Source: Clostridiales bacterium (lineage in GTDB: Bacteria > Bacillota > Clostridia > Oscillospirales > Oscillospiraceae). Taken from it: a DNA stretch of 40,696 nucleotides. This document shows positions 35,836 to 40,696 of the stretch, one piece after another; position 1 is the stretch's first letter; every line of letters begins with the position of its first letter. The position numbers and the translations under genes are program-made. Location: NCBI GenBank assembly GCA_021203325.1, contig JAJQBL010000042.1:8357-49052 (forward strand), in the 5' to 3' direction. A model generated the notes under the pieces. That model did not search any database and had not been told where the DNA came from. It saw only the letters and a list, made by a program, of their open reading frames with translations.

Positions 35836-37386
35836 TCACCGCTTCCGGGGGATCAGCAGCAGCTGCCCCGCCTGAGGCGTCTCCTCCTCCATGCCGTTGG
35901 CGTCCATGATCTCCTGCCGGGTGGTGGAGTAGGTCTTGGCGATCTGCCACAGGGTCTCCCCCGCCCCCACCTGCCGCAGCACAATGGAGGGCTGGCCCTC
36001 GGCGCTTCCTACGCCGGTCTCCTCCACCGTCAGGGCCGTCACCACCAGCTCCGGCTGCCGCTCCAGCAGCATCAGGTGAAAGGCCACCGCCGCCCGCAGC
36101 TCCAGGCCGCCGCCGGTCTCCACCGCGTCCACCCGCTCCGGCAGCGCGGTGAAGCGGCACTCCGCCCCCTCCCCTGCCGGGACGCGCACCGTCACCGTCA
36201 GCGTCCGGGAAAGGGCGTCATACCGCCCCTCGGCCTCCTGGTAAGTGACGCCCACAACGCACTGGGCGGAGAGGAGCAGCTGCCCCTCCTCCCGCACCGC
36301 GCTGTTTTCCGCGATGAGAAGGGAGGTGTCGCAGATGCGGCGCACCTGGCCCACAGACTCCACCAGCGCCCGCTCCGACTGGTGCAGCACCTCCTGGCGC
36401 ACCAGCTGGGACAGATAGACCCGCTCCACCCTGGGCTGGGTGGCATAGCCGGTGCTGTAGGCGTCGCTGAGCAGGGTCAGCTGCCGGGTCTCGCTGACGA
36501 TGGCCTGGGCCAGCAGCTCCAAATCCAGCTCCAGCGTCCGCCCGTCCAGGGAGGGCCGGCTCAGGCTCCAGTCGGTCACCAGCAGCTCCAGCTGAAAGAC
36601 CGCCTGCTCCGGCGCGGCGGGCACATCCAGCACCTGGGAGAGGGGCAGCTCAAACTCCGCCTCCTCCGTCTCCCCCTCCGGGGTGCGGTAGAGGAGCCCC
36701 ACCGACGCACCGCCCTTGAAGATCAGCTTGCCGCCGACCACCCGGGCCTCCCCGGAGAAGGGTTCACAGCGAAGGCGCAGCACCTCGTCCATGTCCGGTT
36801 TGCTGCCGGGCAGCACCAGGTCGTCGGAGACGCTGAAGGCCCGCTGGGCGTACTCCAGGGCGAAGCAGCCCTCCCGTTGGGTCAGCAGCTGCTGGATTTT
36901 CCAGGTGTCCGGGTCAACCACGCCGCAGGCCAGGGCGCAGCGCCGGGTCCGGCTGACCTGCACCTCGATGGCGACCCCCACCCGAACCAGCACCTTCCGG
37001 GGGTTGATGGTGCGGGTCTCCGCAAAGGTCACTCTGGGCACGGCGAAGATGCCACTGTCCGGGGTGATGCCCTCCTGCTCCGCAGTGCAGCGGAAGTCCA
37101 GCTCCGTCTCCAGCGCCCGCAGCTCCTGCCAGTTCTCCGGCTGGTAGAGGATGCTGCACCGCACCGTCCCGCCCAGCAGCACCGTCCCCGTGTCCGCCTC
37201 CCGCTGCCGGAGGCAGACGTGGGCCTCGGTGTTCAGCACGGTGTCAATATCCGGGCAGGCGTCCGGCACGATGGTCTCCAGCGTCTCCTCCCGGGTCAAC
37301 ACCGTTTCCAGCACCGTTTCGCAGTATTGAAACCCGTTGTCATGTAATTCCAGTTCCAAGGCACAATCTCCTTCCCCTGTGGCCAA
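35836..37386 (-). CDS. sipL: SipL-like protein (DUF3794/SPOCS domains + C-terminal LysM), SpoIVA partner; start uncertain
   Basis: Repeated SPOCS-like 'IVPDACPDIDTVLNTEAHV' and 'VLPGSKPDMDEVLRLRCE'; LysM 'IVLRQVGAGETLWQIAKTYSTTRQEIMDANGM'; directly upstream of spoIVA. Confidence 0.87.
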   Translation of the reverse strand: MATGEGDCALELELHDNGFQYCETVLETVLTREETLETIVPDACPDIDTVLNTEAHVCLRQREADTGTVLLGGTVRCSILYQPENWQELRALETELDFRCTAEQEGITPDSGIFAVPRVTFAETRTINPRKVLVRVGVAIEVQVSRTRRCALACGVVDPDTWKIQQLLTQREGCFALEYAQRAFSVSDDLVLPGSKPDMDEVLRLRCEPFSGEARVVGGKLIFKGGASVGLLYRTPEGETEEAEFELPLSQVLDVPAAPEQAVFQLELLVTDWSLSRPSLDGRTLELDLELLAQAIVSETRQLTLLSDAYSTGYATQPRVERVYLSQLVRQEVLHQSERALVESVGQVRRICDTSLLIAENSAVREEGQLLLSAQCVVGVTYQEAEGRYDALSRTLTVTVRVPAGEGAECRFTALPERVDAVETGGGLELRAAVAFHLMLLERQPELVVTALTVEETGVGSAEGQPSIVLRQVGAGETLWQIAKTYSTTRQEIMDANGMEEETPQAGQLLLIPRKR

Positions 37387-37469
37387 AAGCCACAGGACTG
37401 TTTATCCAGGCTCAGCCCTCCGGCTGTGTCCGGTATAAGACATCCTATGCCCTGTCCCGGAAGGTTATG

Positions 37470-37562
37470 TCACCCCGCTTCTTTCCTGACACTCTTCATA
37501 TGGAACAACCGGCGCAGCAGGCCGGACAGCACCTTTGGCGAACGGATGATCACGATTTTCAC
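37470..37562 (-). CDS. spoVM: Stage V sporulation protein M (SpoVM), 30 aa, GTG start
   Basis: Translated by hand: (V/M)KIVIIRSPKVLSGLLRRLFHMKSVRKEAG*; aligns with the B. subtilis SpoVM pattern MKFYTIKLPKFLGGIVRAMLG...; AAGGAGG at 7-nt spacing; near spoIVA/sipL. Confidence 0.88.
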   Translation of the reverse strand: MKIVIIRSPKVLSGLLRRLFHMKSVRKEAG

Positions 37563-37574
37563 ACTCTCACCTCC

Positions 37575-37721
37575 TTAGGGACCCTTCATCCAGGTGACTC
37601 CCAGGACGATCAGCGCCACCCCGGTACAAAAGATGATGACGCTGACCGGCAGCACCATGGCCAGCAGCACACCGACCCCCAGCCCGATGAGGCACTGGCC
37701 CCATTTCTTACAGCGGCGCAA
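37575..37721 (-). CDS. Small membrane protein (~48 aa, TTG start) in tandem with spoVM
   Basis: 'LRRCKKWGQCLIGLGVGVLLAMVLPVSVIIFCTGVALIVLGVTWMKGP'; GGGAGG RBS; stop lies 12 nt before the spoVM start. Confidence 0.6.
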   Translation of the reverse strand: MRRCKKWGQCLIGLGVGVLLAMVLPVSVIIFCTGVALIVLGVTWMKGP

Positions 37722-37878
37722 GAAAACCGCCTCCCCTCTTCCGCATGGTTCAATATACGAGGGGAGGCGGCGAAATGTGCCAGCTGGATATGATTTTGTG
37801 AGGCGCACGGCGTGCGCCAGGGCAGTTGTCTCCTAGACAAGGAAAGATAAAGGAAAAAGGCTTTTGCCTCCCGGCGGG

Positions 37879-38160
37879 CCCTATTTCTTGCTCCGCCAAG
37901 AAATAGGGGAAAGAAGGCGGCTTAAGAGGGCCGCCGTGCGTCCTTCTTAAGAATCTCCCTCTATCCCACCGGCGGCTCCGCCTTGTCTCTTAATCGGGTG
38001 GTCTATCCCGCCAGAGACGATGTAACTTGTTACGCACCAAAGCTGCCGCCGATGGCGGCTGGCGGGGATTGCCGCCACGTCCCCGCCGTCAAGCGGCATT
38101 TCCGCTGCGCTCCCTAAGCCTGACGGCGGGACGGGCGGCAATTTTATTGTCCAACGATAG
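37879..38160. repeat. Palindrome-rich non-coding block (several strong hairpins)
   Basis: CCCTATTTCTTG-CTCCGC-CAAGAAATAGGG; GGCGGC/GCCGCC; GGCGGGGA/TCCCCGCC; nested ATTGCCGCC...CCCGCCGTCA...TGACGGCGGG...GGCGGCAAT. Confidence 0.7.
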
Positions 38161-38293
38161 ATAACACCTGCCTGAACCGCAAGGTCACAATTCCGAATCA
38201 AAAAGCGCAATTATCCATTGTCTTTTTGCATGAGGCGCCATAACCTATCCTTATCCAAGGAACTTCCACCCTGGAGGGCAAAGCGCAGCTCCC

Positions 38294-38731
38294 TTATCCT
38301 TCCACCATCTCCGCCTGGAAGAACAGCGCTTCCGTTACATTGAGAAAGGTATCCTCCTCCTTGATGGCATGGGCTTCGCCCTTCCACCAGACCGTGTCCC
38401 GATTGGCGGAGACGGTGACTGTTTCGCCGCTCGCCATGTCATAAGTAACAGTGACCAGCGGTTCACCGTCTGCGTCGGCCTCCGAAAAGAGCTCGTATCT
38501 CAGGAATCCGGACAGCTGGACGGCAAGCTCGATGTCCTCCTCATCTGTCAGCACCTTCTCCTCCTCTGTAACCGCCGGGTATGTGATCGTGACCCGCTGA
38601 ACATCCTCCGCATCCGGTATGCCGATGAGGTACATCCCTTCCGACCCTATCCTGTACGCCATGACAAACGCGGTGCCCAGCAGCGTACCCACCAGAATCC
38701 CTATCACCGTTTGAAGCCATCTTTTCTTCAT
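38294..38731 (-). CDS. Membrane-anchored extracytoplasmic protein of unknown function
   Basis: 'MKKRWLQTVIGILVGTLLGTAFVMAYRIG' signal anchor followed by ~115-aa domain; RBS gagggag. Confidence 0.65.
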   Translation of the reverse strand: MKKRWLQTVIGILVGTLLGTAFVMAYRIGSEGMYLIGIPDAEDVQRVTITYPAVTEEEKVLTDEEDIELAVQLSGFLRYELFSEADADGEPLVTVTYDMASGETVTVSANRDTVWWKGEAHAIKEEDTFLNVTEALFFQAEMVEG

Positions 38732-38753
38732 CTGTGCTCCCTCCTTCGGTTCC

Positions 38754-39395
38754 CTAAAACTGTGGCACGCTCCGCACCAGCAGGGCACACCCTGCCCCGA
38801 TGGTGAGCTCCGCCGCCTTGCCGGGCAAAATCTCATTGCTAACGGTCAGCGTCCCCCCTCTGGGGACGTCCACCCCATCCAGCGCATACTTCGTCCCATG
38901 GATGGAGACGTTTTTCAGCACCCTGTCCAGGGGCAGCAGGCCCAGGTACTGATAGGGCGGGTCGCTTTGCACCACCGTCCGCCCGGCGGTGAGATAGCGA
39001 ATCTCGTTCATCCCGTCCACCAGCAGCCCCCGGCCACCCCGGTCATGGATCTGCTCCAGCAGGCAACAGTTGGACAGGTAGTGGTCAAACCGCCCGCCGG
39101 TGCAGCCGGTCAGCAGCAGCTCATCACAGCCCAGCCGGAAGGCCAGCGAAATGGCGGCCTCCAAATCGGTGACGTCCTTCTCCTCCGGCAGCACCGCCGA
39201 CTCCAGCCCCTCCGGCCAGCCGCCGGAGTCGCCGTCCCCCACATACCAGTCGGGGGTCAGCCCGGCGGCCCGGGCCTGCTGTCTGCCGCCGTCCGCCGCA
39301 ATGACCCATTCCCCGCCATGCAGGTAGCGGGTCAGAAAGCCCCAGTCCTCGCAGGGGGCGGAGCCGAAGATGACCGCCCGTTTGCCCGTTTTCAT
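38754..39395 (-). CDS. thiN: Thiamine pyrophosphokinase
   Basis: 'WVIAADGGRQQARAAGLTPDWYVGDGDSG', 'LPEEKDVTDLEAAISLAFRLGCDELLLTGCTGGRFDHYLSN', 'YQYLGLLPLD'. Confidence 0.93.
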   Translation of the reverse strand: MKTGKRAVIFGSAPCEDWGFLTRYLHGGEWVIAADGGRQQARAAGLTPDWYVGDGDSGGWPEGLESAVLPEEKDVTDLEAAISLAFRLGCDELLLTGCTGGRFDHYLSNCCLLEQIHDRGGRGLLVDGMNEIRYLTAGRTVVQSDPPYQYLGLLPLDRVLKNVSIHGTKYALDGVDVPRGGTLTVSNEILPGKAAELTIGAGCALLVRSVPQF

Positions 39396-39457
39396 CTCTG
39401 TCCCTCCTGACGGAAAACGCAATACAAATCGCTGCTGCGGACTTGTATGGCGCTTCT

Positions 39458-40342
39458 CTACCGTTTTGTCTGTTCCCAGCTGTTGTGCTCCTTCGCCGTC
39501 TGGTACAGCCGCACATAGCTGTCGTGGCGGGAGCGGGAGATTTCTCCCGCCTTCACCGCCGCCAGAACGGCGCAGCCCTTCTCCTTCACATGGGCGCAGC
39601 CCACATACCGGCACCGGTCCAGGTAGGGCCGGAACTCCCGGAAGGCCCAGGCCAACCGCTCCTTGTCCAGCAGCTCCTCCGTCTCGGTGTCAAAGGCGGC
39701 AAAGCCCGGCGTGTCCGCGACGATGGCCCCGTTTTTCAGCCGGAACAGCTCCACATGGCGGGTGGTGTGCCGCCCCCGGCCCAGCTTCTCGCTGACCTCC
39801 CCGGTGGGGATGCCAAATTCCGGCTCCAGGGCGTTCAGCAGGGAGGACTTTCCCACGCCGGAGTTGCCGGTGAACACCACCGTCTTCCCCGCAATCAGTG
39901 CCCCCAGCGCAGGAACCCCCTCCCCGGTGCAGGCGCTGACCCGCAGGGTCTGGAAGCCCGCCTGACGGAACCGCTGATACAGTTCGTCGCAGGGGTCCAG
40001 GTCGCACTTGTTCAGCACGATGATGGGCTCGCAGTCGTTCAGCTCGGCCAGGGCCGCCACCCGGTCTATGAGGAAGGGGTCAGTCACCGGGTTGACGTTG
40101 GCCCCAATCAGCACCATCTGGTCCATATTGGCCACCGCCGGGCGCTGGAAGCAGTTGCGCCGCTCCAGAATCTTGTCCAGCCGGCCGCAATCCGCCTCGG
40201 TGGGGGTGATCTCCACCCGGTCCCCCACCAGCGGGGAGACCTTTTCATAGCGGAACTTCCCTCTGGCCCTGCACCGGTACACCTGCCCGTCACAGTCCAC
40301 ATCGTAGAAGCCGCTCAATGCTTTGACAATCAGTCCCGTCAT
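39458..40342 (-). CDS. rsgA: Ribosome small subunit-dependent GTPase A
   Basis: Circularly permuted GTPase: 'LNKCDL', 'FTGNSGVGKSSLLNALEP', 'DTPGFAAFD', zinc knuckle 'CRYVGCAHVKEKGCAVLAAV'. Confidence 0.95.
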   Translation of the reverse strand: MTGLIVKALSGFYDVDCDGQVYRCRARGKFRYEKVSPLVGDRVEITPTEADCGRLDKILERRNCFQRPAVANMDQMVLIGANVNPVTDPFLIDRVAALAELNDCEPIIVLNKCDLDPCDELYQRFRQAGFQTLRVSACTGEGVPALGALIAGKTVVFTGNSGVGKSSLLNALEPEFGIPTGEVSEKLGRGRHTTRHVELFRLKNGAIVADTPGFAAFDTETEELLDKERLAWAFREFRPYLDRCRYVGCAHVKEKGCAVLAAVKAGEISRSRHDSYVRLYQTAKEHNSWEQTKR

Positions 40343-40696
40343 GACACCGTAAAGTTCGTATAGTCCTCGCCGTCCAGGGTGACGGAAACGCTCTCCACAT
40401 TGCCGGAGATGGTCAGGGTCACCCGGCCGTTTTCCGGCTCGATGGAACCCTCATAGAGGACGGAGCCGTTCACCGTGACCACCACATAGGAATCCTCGGT
40501 GCGCCCCTCCGGCAGGGTGATGACGACGTAGTGGAGGGTCTCCTCCTCGCCGCCGGTATCCTCGCCGCTGCTGCCGGTGTCGCCGCTGTCCCCGGTGCTG
40601 CCGGTGTCGCCGCCTGTGGTATCATCGCCGCCGGTATCGCCGTCGCCGCTTCCGGTGTCCGAGCCGGTGGTGTCATCGCCGCCCGTTTCACCCTGC
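40339..40696 (-). CDS. C-terminal fragment, probably a PASTA-type Ser/Thr protein kinase (PknB/PrkC), truncated by window edge
   Basis: Frame open to the window end: '...GDTGSTGDSGDTGSSGEDTGGEEETLHYVVITLPEGRTEDSYVVVTVNGSVLYEGSIEPENGRVTLTISGNVESVSVTLDGEDYTNFTVS*'; TGA overlaps the rsgA ATG. Kinase assignment is by neighbourhood only. Confidence 0.5.
   Translation of the reverse strand, partial: QGETGGDDTTGSDTGSGDGDTGGDDTTGGDTGSTGDSGDTGSSGEDTGGEEETLHYVVITLPEGRTEDSYVVVTVNGSVLYEGSIEPENGRVTLTISGNVESVSVTLDGEDYTNFTVS

Noticed and set aside
35392-37347. 651-aa plus-strand ORF
   Set aside because: Antisense to spoIVA/sipL; His/Pro/Gln-rich mirror frame.
37947-38210. 87-aa ORF MRFLIRNCDLAVQAGVIYRWT...
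   Set aside because: Lies within the palindrome-dense block; no good RBS or domain; more likely a by-product of a repeat.
1-40696. CRISPR array, tRNA/rRNA genes, prophage or transposase
   Set aside because: No regularly spaced repeats, RNA gene signatures or phage/IS protein motifs recognised anywhere in the window.

Overview
Chromosomal segment of a GC-rich, spore-forming Firmicute (probably Clostridia/Oscillospiraceae-like; inferred from gene content, not searched). It is mostly housekeeping: rRNA methyltransferase, ecfT-truA, ClpE-like ATPase, pepT-mnmA, and a minus-strand purine operon (purE-purF-purM-purN-purO-AICAR transformylase-[aldo/keto reductase]-purD). These are followed by the rpmG-secE-nusG-rplK-rplA and rplJ-rplL ribosomal/transcription cluster, ruvX (yqgF), rpmB, an orphan GHKL sensor kinase, the SCIFF peptide/radical-SAM maturase pair, a HAD + GH3 pair, the SpoIVA/SipL sporulation coat-basement genes, thiN and rsgA. 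No rRNA, tRNA, CRISPR, prophage or transposase gene was recognised. Items the ORF track misses or does not explain: (1) a 30-aa GTG-start SpoVM homologue (37470-37562) beside spoIVA/sipL; (2) the 46-aa six-cysteine SCIFF precursor (31189-31329); (3) three copies of a ~160-bp terminal-inverted-repeat, hairpin-forming element whose arms vary in a pairing-preserving way; (4) an attenuator-like purE leader with a 39-aa uORF spanning a terminator hairpin; (5) a ~240-nt structured leader with a terminator in front of rpmG-secE-nusG; (6) a single-base frameshift in a ferredoxin-domain aldo/keto reductase inside the pur operon; (7) a ~400-bp nested-palindrome non-coding block near 37.8-38.2 kb. All family assignments come from reading motifs by eye; no database search was run.
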